This document shows, piece after piece, positions 1 to 7,224 of a DNA stretch of 64,000 nucleotides (its first letter is position 1; each line of letters starts with the position of its first letter). A program made the translations under genes and the position numbers. Where the stretch lies: contig NZ_JAMLDX010000005.1 in the NCBI RefSeq assembly GCF_024211275.1, positions 62,001-126,000 on the forward strand, read 5' to 3'. This DNA comes from Sphingomonas tagetis. Its GTDB lineage: Bacteria > Pseudomonadota > Alphaproteobacteria > Sphingomonadales > Sphingomonadaceae. The notes beneath the pieces are model-generated. The model saw only the letters and a program-made list of their open reading frames with translations. It was not told the origin of the DNA and searched no databases.

Positions 1-54
1 AACGCGTCCGGTGGTTTCGATTACCGCAAGGCCGGGCAGCCGGAAGATGGCTGA
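1..54 (+). CDS. C-terminal end of an upstream phage gene (partial)
   Basis: Frame 1 is open from the window edge and reads NASGGFDYRKAGQPEDG before TGA at 52-54. It overlaps the ATG of the next gene by 8 bases, the tight packing usual in phage late operons. Only 17 residues are visible, so no function can be assigned. It is probably a tail or structural gene because a lysis block follows. That it is coding at all rests on the overlap and the absence of a stop. Confidence 0.4.
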   Translation, partial: NASGGFDYRKAGQPEDG

Positions 55-481
55 CGTGAGCGGCAGCGACATGGCGATCGGCGGCGGCGCATTTGCCGCC
101 AGCTGGGCCGGCCTCAAATGGCTGGCCGAGTTCCTAACGAATCGGACCGACAAGCGCGATGCCGATCGCGACGCGCGCGCCAAGCAGCGCGCTGCCGAAC
201 TCGATGCACGGGAAGCTAAGCTGGATGCGCAAGAGGCGGCCAAGGTGACGGCGCTGGAAGGCAGGCTCGAAGCCCTTGAGAAGAAGCAAGAGCAGCAGGG
301 CGAAGAACTCGAACGCTATCGCCGCGTGATCGATATTCTGGTCGCGAAGGTGGCGCGCGAGGATCCTAACGCGCCGGAGCTGCGGCAGGTCGCATCGCTG
401 CTAGGTCCGCTGTGGCCGATCCACCTGCACGCGCCGCCCGACATGGCGGACCTGATCGACAAGCTCAACAAGATCGACTGA
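47..481 (+). CDS. Phage coiled-coil protein, lysis-block position
   Basis: A 144-residue protein. ATG 47 is preferred to a possible start at 11 because GGAAG lies directly upstream and the start overlaps the preceding stop. Residues 1-30 are small and hydrophobic (MAIGGGAFAASWAGLKW), possibly one weak membrane segment. Residues about 35-105 are a charged Ala/Glu/Lys/Arg coiled coil, and the tail is Pro/Leu rich. It sits just before a wall hydrolase and a holin candidate, so a spanin-like or lysis-accessory role is conceivable, but no family was recognised. 14 bases separate it from the hydrolase. Confidence 0.65.
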   Translation: MADVSGSDMAIGGGAFAASWAGLKWLAEFLTNRTDKRDADRDARAKQRAAELDAREAKLDAQEAAKVTALEGRLEALEKKQEQQGEELERYRRVIDILVAKVAREDPNAPELRQVASLLGPLWPIHLHAPPDMADLIDKLNKID

Positions 482-495
482 CGGGGAGACGGGGA

Positions 496-1119
496 ATGGG
501 CGCGTTCAATCATGCGGCGTTCATGCGGGAGTGGCGGCACCGGCAGGGGGTAATTCCCGCGCCGCTGTATCGCGACGTGATGGCAGCGCTCGAAGTGGGT
601 TTCGGCACGGCGCTGCCGACCAGTGCGAGCGCGCATCCGAGCGACCCGCCATGGCTGGTCGAGGCGCGCAAGGACATCGGGCTCAAGGAAACGCCCGGCA
701 AGGCGCACACGCCGCGCATCCTGCAGATGCTGGCATTCGTCTCATACCCGTTCAGCGACGACGAGACGCCGTGGTGCGGTACGGCCATGGCGGCCTGGAT
801 GAAGCAGGCCGGCATCGTGCCGCCAAAGCAGGGCTTTCGCGCCGCCAGCTGGACGGATTGGGGCGTGGCCTGCGCTGCCCAGCTGGGCGCGATCGGCGTC
901 AAGAAGCGGCCCGGCGGGAACCATGTGTTTCAGATCGTCGGCGAGACGGCAGACAAGCGCTTTTTCAAGGCGCTGGGGGCCAACCAGAAGGACATGGTCA
1001 ACATCATGGACGTGGCGAAGGCGGACGTTGACGCGATCCGCTGGCCCGCCGGTATCCCCGAACGCAACATCCCGCTGCCCGGCATGCCCAAGGGTGTGAT
1101 CTCGAAGGACGAAGCGTGA
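496..1119 (+). CDS. TIGR02594-type phage peptidoglycan hydrolase (endolysin candidate)
   Basis: A 207-residue protein with the look of the TIGR02594 / NlpC-P60-like phage hydrolases. It contains PPWLVEARKDIGLKETPG, then DDETPWCGTAMAAWM with the presumed nucleophile Cys, and a later GGNHVFQIVGE segment holding the likely catalytic His. These enzymes cut peptide bonds in peptidoglycan and release phage at lysis. ATG 496 has a GGGGAGACGGGG ribosome-binding stretch, and a longer reading from 412 lacks this context. Its TGA overlaps the GTG start of the holin candidate. There is no signal peptide, so export would depend on a holin. Confidence 0.8.
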   Translation: MGAFNHAAFMREWRHRQGVIPAPLYRDVMAALEVGFGTALPTSASAHPSDPPWLVEARKDIGLKETPGKAHTPRILQMLAFVSYPFSDDETPWCGTAMAAWMKQAGIVPPKQGFRAASWTDWGVACAAQLGAIGVKKRPGGNHVFQIVGETADKRFFKALGANQKDMVNIMDVAKADVDAIRWPAGIPERNIPLPGMPKGVISKDEA

Positions 1120-1463
1120 GCGCGCGCCGCTGGCTGCCGCGTGACTGGCCGCCGCGCGACTGGCGGATGCTGCTGGCGCTGGTGTTCCTCGCGGGCGGCG
1201 GTGTCGCTGTGACACTGCTGGCCGGCGCCGCGCTATATTCGATCGGCTGGATGCAGTGGCCGGCGAAGGTCGCCCCCGAACGCATCCGCTGGCTAGGCTA
1301 TTTCGGGCTCGTCGCGCTCGGCCTGATCGCGATCGTGCTGACCAGCTTCGGTTTCGTGCTCGGCCGGCGGGCGTGGAAGGTGAAGGCCGGCGCGTTCGAC
1401 GCCTCGGCGGTCGGCGGCGAGGAAACGGCGCCAGCGGGCGCGATCGGGGGCGAGCGTGACTAG
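1116..1463 (+). CDS. Two-TM small membrane protein, holin candidate
   Basis: A 115-residue protein starting at GTG 1116, overlapping the hydrolase stop (GTGA). An Arg/Trp-rich N terminus is followed by two hydrophobic segments, about residues 18-42 (MLLALVFLAGGGVAVTLLAG) and 62-88 (LGYFGLVALGLIAIVLTSFG), then a short charged tail. Size, topology and position beside a wall hydrolase match a class II-type holin that would permeabilise the inner membrane. Holins have little sequence conservation, so the call rests on context. Confidence 0.65.
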   Translation: MSARRWLPRDWPPRDWRMLLALVFLAGGGVAVTLLAGAALYSIGWMQWPAKVAPERIRWLGYFGLVALGLIAIVLTSFGFVLGRRAWKVKAGAFDASAVGGEETAPAGAIGGERD

Positions 1464-1677
1464 GCGTCCCGCCACGCTCGCCGACCGGCGCGCGGCGCAG
1501 CGGCAACAGGCCGCCGTCAGCACCGCCATCGTGCAGAGCGCCAGCGCTTCGGCGGTCGCCGCCGAGCAAGTCGAGACGCTCGGCGAAACCGTCAACACGG
1601 CACAGGCCGAGATTGCCGAGCTGCAGGGGCAATATGACGAACTGCGCGGACGGGTCGAAGAGTTGGAGCCGGATTGA
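1456..1677 (+). CDS. Small phage coiled-coil protein
   Basis: A 73-residue soluble protein starting at GTG 1456, overlapping the end of the holin candidate by 8 bases. It is helical throughout, with heptad-like spacing from about residue 35 (VETLGETVNTAQAEIAELQ) to the end. It resembles small i-spanin-like or accessory proteins that follow holins, but lacks an obvious membrane anchor. The overlap with the neighbour supports it being real. Function unknown. Confidence 0.55.
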   Translation: MTRRPATLADRRAAQRQQAAVSTAIVQSASASAVAAEQVETLGETVNTAQAEIAELQGQYDELRGRVEELEPD

Positions 1678-1723
1678 GGATTCGAGTCCGCGCATGGGGC
1701 GCGGCCGGATGGGGAGAAACGAG

Positions 1724-2062
1724 ATGAGGCGATTGCTTGTCCTGGCGTGCGTGGGCGCGCTGTTGACGGCCTGCACCACGGGTCCACCGCCAAAGCTGGC
1801 GGTCGATCCGGTGGCGATCGATGCGAAGATCGAGAAGGCGGCGCAACGGTTCGAGGCGGTGAAGGGTTTCGCCGAGCTGCTGCTGCCGTTCGTCGGCGAC
1901 ACGATGCAGGCCAATGTGCGTGCGGGCATCCGCGTGGTCGAGACGGCGATCGCCGCGGCGCGCGCCGCCAGCGATTCCGCAAGCCGGCTCGCGGAGATCG
2001 ACCGCGCGCGCCGCGAAACCGAACGCATCGCCGGATTTGTGGGCGTGCCGCCCGACCAGTGA
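1724..2062 (+). CDS. Phage-encoded lipoprotein
   Basis: A 112-residue protein starting at ATG 1724 behind GGGGAGAAACGAG. The N terminus MRRLLVLACVGALLTACTTG is a classical lipoprotein signal peptide, with lipobox LTAC giving a lipidated Cys at residue 17. The mature part is an Ala-rich helix (EKAAQRFEAVKGFAEL and IDRARRETERIAGF). An outer-membrane lipoprotein in a lysis block may be an o-spanin that joins the envelope membranes at lysis, which is an inference from position. A strong hairpin terminator starts 6 bases after its stop. Confidence 0.65.
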   Translation: MRRLLVLACVGALLTACTTGPPPKLAVDPVAIDAKIEKAAQRFEAVKGFAELLLPFVGDTMQANVRAGIRVVETAIAAARAASDSASRLAEIDRARRETERIAGFVGVPPDQ

Positions 2063-2068
2063 CGCATG

Positions 2069-2103
2069 CCCGGCGCGCGAGGCGATCGCGCGCCGGGTTC
2101 TTC
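2069..2103 (+). terminator. Rho-independent terminator after the lysis block
   Basis: A perfect 12-bp stem (CCCGGCGCGCGA, 2069-2080, pairing with 2086-2097), a 5-base loop and a TTCTTC tail. It follows the lipoprotein stop and separates the lysis genes from the two distal genes. Confidence 0.75.
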
Positions 2104-2131
2104 AATGAACAGCCAGCGCGGGGACGTGAAC

Positions 2132-2521
2132 ATGACGGCGAAGGTAGGCAATGAGCGCACCACGGATGCGCAAATGGTGGCGATCGGCACGGGCCGCGAA
2201 GGCGAGGACTTCAAGCCGCTGCTCGCGGGTGACGATTACGAGACGGTCGCAGCATCGCAGGCCAACCAGGTGCTGGGCGCAACGGGTGCGAGCGGCGACC
2301 TGCTTGCTGCCCTGACGATCGTGCCAGCAACCACGTCGCCGGGTGCGGTCAGCATCAAGGACGGCGATGGCGCGGCAATCACGCTGTTCGCTGGCGGGGC
2401 GGACAGTGTCGGCAGCCTGATCCCCTTCGCGGTCGCGCTGGGCATTAAGAGCACCGGCGGCGCGTGGAAGGTTACCACGGGCGCGAATGTGTCAGTTATC
2501 GCTGCAGGCGAGTTCAGCTGA
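2132..2521 (+). CDS. Small phage structural-type protein
   Basis: A 129-residue protein starting at ATG 2132 (GGGACGTGAAC upstream); an in-frame ATG at 2105 is possible. It is rich in Gly, Ala, Ser and Thr with predicted beta content (LAALTIVPATTSPGAVSIKDG, then GGAWKVTTGANVSVIAAGEF), without Cys, signal peptide or membrane segment. This composition is typical of small virion or tail-associated proteins. Its TGA overlaps the ATG of the next, much larger gene, suggesting translational coupling. No specific family was recognised. Confidence 0.6.
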   Translation: MTAKVGNERTTDAQMVAIGTGREGEDFKPLLAGDDYETVAASQANQVLGATGASGDLLAALTIVPATTSPGAVSIKDGDGAAITLFAGGADSVGSLIPFAVALGIKSTGGAWKVTTGANVSVIAAGEFS

Positions 2522-4791
2522 TGCGGCTGCTGGGGCGGGCTCGTATGTGGGCGGCCACGTCGGTGGCGGCGCTGGCGGCAGCGGGCGCCGCCCCGATCGT
2601 GCTGCTGCCGGCCGATCCGCCTGATCCCTATCAGAACGCCTCGCCCACGGCCCCGGACATCTACGATACGGGCGGGCTGGCGCATTATGTGCAGGCGAGG
2701 GGCAACGCCCAAAAGATCGGCGTCAACAACGTCGATAGCGACAACACCATTTTCCTGAACGCGCCCAATGGGGACGGCGGCTTTACTGTTGTCTATCGCA
2801 ATGGCGGGAACGAAACCAATCTGATCGGTTACACCAGCATCAGCGGTGAAATTAACGGCACGATGCTGCGCGAATTTCAAATCGAGCGGCTTTCGCCCAC
2901 ATCCAATCGCTTCACCGCAGTGGTCAACGGTGTGTCGGCGACGATCACCGTTGGGGCATTGGTGATCGGCAACAGCACTGAGGCGGGCTTGATAGCTGGG
3001 GCGTCGGTAGTCGATCTGGAAATCGGCCAGCTCGACACGCCGCTGGCGATCACGGATGCGACCTTCAACGTCAACCGCACCGTGAGCGTCGATATCACCT
3101 ATACCGGCGCGCCTGACAGCTACGAGTACCGCCTCAACGGTGCTGGCGCATGGGCGGACGCGACGAATGAGGCGAACCCGGAGGCTGGCGTTGCGACGAT
3201 CACCATTCCGGCGCTCGACACTGGCCTTAACGGCACATCGCCTACCATAAATCTGCGCCAGAAGAACGACACGGGCGTGACGGCGGACACAAGTGTCTAT
3301 GTCCCCGTCGCTGCCTCCTACGGCATGAACCTGAGCTACCCCGAAGTGGGCGGCAACGGCTATCAGGTCCGCAACGGGATGCTCTATGGCGCGTGGCAGG
3401 ATGATGTTACCAACGATGTCTATAATGGCGTGGATCATCCCACCTACATCGGTCCTAATTACATGCCGCTCCAGATGCCGCCGACCGGCAATTGGCGGCA
3501 CCTTATCCCGTTCATGGGGCCGAGCGGCACCCGCACCCGTATCCGCGCGAACAGCGCCTCCGCCGCGTTCAGCATCGAGAGCGGCGTCGGGCAGAACCAA
3601 TCGACCGGCAGCGGTGGTGGCTGGAAGTGGATCGACTATGATCACACCTTTGCTGACCCCGCCGCGAGCGACGACAGCGCATATTTGACCTTGACGATCA
3701 CCGACCTAGGCGGGGCTACCGAATGGGAGACCTATCCGATCGACGGCAGCGGCAATGCGCTGGAGAGCGGGTTTTTCACCGAGCAGTTTGAGGAGGATTG
3801 CTCGATCTATGAGTGCATCCGGTTCCTGAACTGGCAAAACACCAACGGCAATAATCTGACCGTTGTGGACTGGCCGGATCGCATGACCGGGACCGACTGG
3901 CGACTGACGAACGGCGCCATGCCGCTTACCCGCATGATCGAGCTATGGCAGGCGTGTGGCAAGGATGCGTGGTTCCATGTCCCGTGGAAAGCGACCAACG
4001 ACTATATCGACGCCTTTGCCGATTTGCTTGCCGACAGCGTTCCGACCGGCCGCAAGGTCTATATCGAGCTGGCGAACGAAATCTGGAACAGCGGCTTCAC
4101 CGCCAATTGGACCATGGTGAAGGATGAGGGCATCGCGTTGAGCGTGACCGCGCCGGGTGGCGGCACGCCGGAAAGCAACCATGACTATGTGCTTGCCCGG
4201 TATTCGCAGCGCCACGCGGAAGTGATGACCCGCGTGATTGCCCGCTTCGTCGCCAACGGCAATCGCGCCCAGCTGGTCACTGTCTGCGGCGTTCAGCGCC
4301 TGCCCGGAAACTTCACCTACGTCGCGAGCAACTATGGCGTAGATGCTGTGACCGACGCCTACGCCTGCGCCGCCTATATCGGCTTCAACGCCAATAACGA
4401 CCCGACCGCAACCAGCGATCCGGCTGTCGTCCTTACCCGTTACCTGACCGGGAACAGCGTCAGCCTCGATACCGTGATGACCGACATCGCCCTGATGAAG
4501 GCGCTGGCGAACGCCCTCGGCAAGCGCTTTATCGCCTACGAAGGCTTTATCGAAAAGATGACCGGATCGTCGGCGGCTTTGCAGAAACTGGTCAACCGCG
4601 ACCCAGAGATGAAGGACGTGATGGAAGCGCTGTTCGATGCATGGGAATCGACGGCGGGCGACCTGTTCAACGGCTATCGCGATGTGATGCGGATCACCGA
4701 CTTTGGCGGCTATGGCCAGCAGGAATATTTCTTCCAGGATCGTGAGGACGCGCCCAAGTATGACGCGCTGCTGGAGGCGATGGGGCTGTGA
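2521..4791 (+). CDS. Exported glycoside-hydrolase-like phage tail/spike protein
   Basis: A 756-residue protein whose ATG overlaps the preceding stop (TGATG). Residues 1-35 form a signal peptide or membrane anchor (AATSVAALAAAGAAPIVLL). Residues about 40-350 are beta-rich with Asn/Gly/Thr repeats, like receptor-binding or carbohydrate-binding modules. Residues about 420-756 resemble a clan-A (beta/alpha)8 glycoside hydrolase: YIELANEIWNSG puts a candidate acid/base Glu at 520, and FIAYEGF a candidate nucleophile Glu at 674. Such an enzyme could degrade host capsule or exopolysaccharide. A signal peptide is odd for a virion tail protein, so it may instead be a cargo gene. Base composition looks slightly less GC-rich than the neighbouring core genes. 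Confidence 0.6.
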   Translation: MRLLGRARMWAATSVAALAAAGAAPIVLLPADPPDPYQNASPTAPDIYDTGGLAHYVQARGNAQKIGVNNVDSDNTIFLNAPNGDGGFTVVYRNGGNETNLIGYTSISGEINGTMLREFQIERLSPTSNRFTAVVNGVSATITVGALVIGNSTEAGLIAGASVVDLEIGQLDTPLAITDATFNVNRTVSVDITYTGAPDSYEYRLNGAGAWADATNEANPEAGVATITIPALDTGLNGTSPTINLRQKNDTGVTADTSVYVPVAASYGMNLSYPEVGGNGYQVRNGMLYGAWQDDVTNDVYNGVDHPTYIGPNYMPLQMPPTGNWRHLIPFMGPSGTRTRIRANSASAAFSIESGVGQNQSTGSGGGWKWIDYDHTFADPAASDDSAYLTLTITDLGGATEWETYPIDGSGNALESGFFTEQFEEDCSIYECIRFLNWQNTNGNNLTVVDWPDRMTGTDWRLTNGAMPLTRMIELWQACGKDAWFHVPWKATNDYIDAFADLLADSVPTGRKVYIELANEIWNSGFTANWTMVKDEGIALSVTAPGGGTPESNHDYVLARYSQRHAEVMTRVIARFVANGNRAQLVTVCGVQRLPGNFTYVASNYGVDAVTDAYACAAYIGFNANNDPTATSDPAVVLTRYLTGNSVSLDTVMTDIALMKALANALGKRFIAYEGFIEKMTGSSAALQKLVNRDPEMKDVMEALFDAWESTAGDLFNGYRDVMRITDFGGYGQQEYFFQDREDAPKYDALLEAMGL

Positions 4792-4888
4792 GCTTCCGTA
4801 TCGGAGCATTCCGACAAATGTTCGATTGAGGCCATTGCAGGAGGCCCCGCTTAAGGCAACCCACCGTAGCTTTTAGGAAATATGCCGC

Positions 4889-4922
4889 TGCGACATTGCA
4901 GGGCTATCGATGCAATGTCGCA
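4889..4922. repeat. Perfect 12-bp inverted repeat, operator- or att-like
   Basis: TGCGACATTGCA (4889-4900), a 10-base spacer, then its exact reverse complement (4911-4922). It is AT-richer than its surroundings, has no T-tract, and lies about 100 bases past the last phage gene. It could be a regulator operator, a recombination-related site or a weak terminator. Confidence 0.5.
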
Positions 4923-5150
4923 CAGGTTCTGCAAGTTAAGTGCTTGAAATACCCAAGCCGTCGAAAAACTTACCATTAGACGACAGGGCATCATCCGACC
5001 GAAGTCAGGCGGGCGCAGATAGGGAAGCCGCCGCAGAGGGTCAAGGGGAATCCTGAGGGGTCTTTGTGCGGTTCAGCAGAGCTGAACCGGTTGCGGCACC
5101 GCCCTCCGCAGCTTCCAGCGATCTTCGATCGCCGGAGCCTAGCTGCTCCG

Positions 5151-5214
5151 CCCGCTCCCCCACCCGGCCACCCTTAGAATACACTGGCGTTGGGTGGCCG
5201 GGTGGGGGAGCGGG
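5151..5214. repeat. Dispersed palindromic repeat, copy A
   Basis: Perfect 23-bp arms (5151-5173 and 5192-5214; arm begins CCCGCTCCCCCACCCGG) around an 18-base spacer containing ACTGGCGT. The same arms recur at 28454-28535 and 39049-39126. In this copy the outer arm extension (GCACCAG-type) is missing on the left, so it looks partly decayed or truncated. Confidence 0.8.
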
Positions 5215-5343
5215 CCGGTGCCGCCATCCAGCGAAGCTGGCTCACAGGGGCGCTCCTTGCCCCCATCCCATGCATGCGCTAGCCTTGCCTTAAGCACCGG
5301 CGGCCTATTCCGGCCGTGACGGAAGAACATAAGTGAGTGGTTG

Positions 5344-6405
5344 ATGGGGGATGGCTCCGCCAGGATGCCGCGCCCGCCGGAATCGAAACCGGCCCGCCCG
5401 GCCCCTAATCCAGCTTCCGCCCCGCATGGGCGGGCACGCTGGCCCGAAGCGCGGCACTATGCCGCGCTGGATCTCGGCACCAACAATTGCCGCCTGCTGA
5501 TCGCCCGGCCGCAGGGCGGCGGGTTCACCGTGGTCGACGCCTTTTCGCGGATCGTCCGGCTGGGTGAGGGGCTGGCGTCGAGCGGGCGGCTGTCCGACGC
5601 GGCGATCGAGCGCACCATCGCGGCGTTGCGCATCTGCGCGGACAAGCTCAGGCGTCGCCATGTCGCGCTGTCGCGCTCGGTCGCGACCGAGGCGTGCCGT
5701 CAGGCCGCCAACGGCCCGGAATTCATCCGTCGCGTCTATGCCGAGACCGGCATCGTGCTCGACATCATCACCGCAGAGGAAGAGGCGCGCCTGGCGGTGC
5801 TGGGCTGCCATGCGCTGCTCGAGCCGGGCGACGGCCCGGCTTTGGTGTTCGATATTGGCGGCGGCTCGACCGAGCTGGTGCTGGTCGACAATTCGGCCGA
5901 GCAGCCACGCATCCTCGACTGGCACAGCGCGCCCTGGGGCGTGGTGTCGCTGACCGAGGCGCGCGGGGTGACCGGCGATCAGGACGAACCGACGCGCACG
6001 GCTGCCTATGCACGCATGCGCGAGAGCGTGGCGGAGGCGTTCGCGCCGTTCGTCGCGCGGCTTCCCGCGATCACCGGCACGCCGCGGCTGCTCGGCACCA
6101 GCGGGACGGTGACGACGCTCGCCAGCGTGCATCTCGGGCTGCCTTCCTATGACCGTTCCGCTGTCGATGGCCTGATCGTGCCGACCGCGTCGATGCGCGC
6201 CGTCAGCCAGCGCATCGCCGGGCTCGATATGGCCGGCCGCTCGGCGGTGCCGTGTATCGGGGCGGAGCGCGCCGATCTGGTGGTGGCGGGCTGCGCGATT
6301 CTGGAGACGATCATGGAAATCTGGCCGGCCGAACGGCTCGGCATCGCCGACCGCGGCATTCGCGAGGGCATTTTGCGGCACCTGATGCGGGGCAGCCTCA
6401 AATGA
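5344..6405 (+). CDS. ppx: Ppx/GppA family exopolyphosphatase
   Basis: A 353-residue member of the actin-like ASKHA fold that hydrolyses polyphosphate or pppGpp. The N-terminal phosphate loop ALDLGTNNCRLLIA, the EEEARLAVLG motif with the catalytic Glu, and FDIGGGSTELV are all present. It is about the length of short alphaproteobacterial Ppx proteins, which lack the C-terminal HD region of E. coli Ppx. ATG 5344 is used; ATG 5365 would remove only seven low-complexity residues. A Pro/Ala-rich stretch of about 40 residues precedes the domain. Its stop overlaps the rlmE start (ATGA), an arrangement common in alphaproteobacteria. Confidence 0.9.
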   Translation: MGDGSARMPRPPESKPARPAPNPASAPHGRARWPEARHYAALDLGTNNCRLLIARPQGGGFTVVDAFSRIVRLGEGLASSGRLSDAAIERTIAALRICADKLRRRHVALSRSVATEACRQAANGPEFIRRVYAETGIVLDIITAEEEARLAVLGCHALLEPGDGPALVFDIGGGSTELVLVDNSAEQPRILDWHSAPWGVVSLTEARGVTGDQDEPTRTAAYARMRESVAEAFAPFVARLPAITGTPRLLGTSGTVTTLASVHLGLPSYDRSAVDGLIVPTASMRAVSQRIAGLDMAGRSAVPCIGAERADLVVAGCAILETIMEIWPAERLGIADRGIREGILRHLMRGSLK

Positions 6406-7088
6406 GCCGGGGTGGTGCGCGGGGAACGACTCGCGTCCGCACGGCGCGCGGGCGTACCGCGCAATCGGTGCGCTGGCTCGAACGCCAGCTCAACGACCCC
6501 TATGTCAAAAAGGCCAAGGCGGAGGGCTATCGCAGCCGCGCCGCCTACAAGCTGATCGAGCTGGACGAGAAGTTCGACATGCTCAAGGGCAGCAAGCGCG
6601 TCGTAGATCTGGGCCTCGCGCCGGGCGGGTGGAGCCAGGTGGTGAGGCGCCAATGCCCCAAGGCGGCGGTGGTCGGCATCGACCTGCTGCCGGTCGATCC
6701 GATCGAGGGCGTGACGATCTTCCAGATGGACTTCATGGACGATGCCGCGCCGGAGCGGCTGATCGAGGCGCTGGGCGGCGCCCCCGATCTCGTCATGTCG
6801 GACATGGCCGCGAACACGGTGGGGCATCCGCAGACAGACGCGCTGCGCACGATGGGGCTGGTCGAAGCGGCATTCGACTTCGCCGTGCAGAATCTTGCGC
6901 CCGGCGGCACCTTCGTCAGCAAGGTGTTCGCGAGCGGCGGCGACGGCAAGTTCGTCGCCGAGATGAAGCGCGCCTTCACGAGCGTGAAGCACGCCAAGCC
7001 GCCGTCGAGCCGCAAGGGATCGGTCGAATGGTTCGTTGTGGCGCAGGGGTTCAAGGGGCGGCCCGAGGAGGGCGAGGCGGAGGACTGA
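6402..7088 (+). CDS. rlmE: 23S rRNA (uridine-2552 2'-O) methyltransferase RlmE (FtsJ/RrmJ)
   Basis: A 228-residue SAM-dependent methyltransferase that modifies U2552 in the ribosomal A loop. The catalytic K-D-K-E tetrad of the family is visible: Lys50 (SRAAYKL), Asp134 (DLVMSDMA), Lys174 (GTFVSKVF) and Glu209 (GSVEWFVV). The SAM-binding motif is VVDLGLAPGGWSQV. The start overlaps the ppx stop by four bases, so the two are translationally coupled. The basic N terminus is typical for RNA binding. Confidence 0.95.
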   Translation: MSRGGARGTTRVRTARGRTAQSVRWLERQLNDPYVKKAKAEGYRSRAAYKLIELDEKFDMLKGSKRVVDLGLAPGGWSQVVRRQCPKAAVVGIDLLPVDPIEGVTIFQMDFMDDAAPERLIEALGGAPDLVMSDMAANTVGHPQTDALRTMGLVEAAFDFAVQNLAPGGTFVSKVFASGGDGKFVAEMKRAFTSVKHAKPPSSRKGSVEWFVVAQGFKGRPEEGEAED

Positions 7089-7224
7089 AGCACGACGCGC
7101 AGCCGCGTGCTCCGGCTGCCGCGAATGTCCCAATGACGGCAGCTACGCCGTTCGAATCCTGACACTGGACTTGGCCGCGCGCCTCGTTACGCTTCCGCCC
7201 ATCCTGCATCGGGGGGAGGGTCAT

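Larger units (their letters stand above)
4792..5343. other. Gene-free junction between phage cluster and ppx
   Basis: 552 bases with no convincing gene. It holds a 12-bp-arm palindrome (4889-4922), a short repeat GGTTCAGC-AGA-GCTGAACC (5070-5088) and one copy of the dispersed 23-bp-arm palindrome (5151-5214). Small reading frames here are formed by the palindrome arms. The right phage attachment site, if the cluster is an integrated prophage, should lie in this stretch, but no second copy is in the window to define it. The ppx promoter should lie near the end. Confidence 0.6.

Noticed and set aside
742..2214. Long - strand open frame through the phage lysis genes
   Set aside because: Crosses five tightly overlapping + strand genes that have signal peptide, membrane and hydrolase features; the - frame has none.
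5066..5293. Small open frames inside palindrome copies (also near 28445 and 39012)
   Set aside because: They share the peptide SPTRPP only because they read the palindrome arms; no independent coding evidence.
7089..7224. tRNA-like string (GTTCGAATCC) between rlmE and the macroglobulin gene
   Set aside because: No acceptor, D or anticodon stems can be folded around it.
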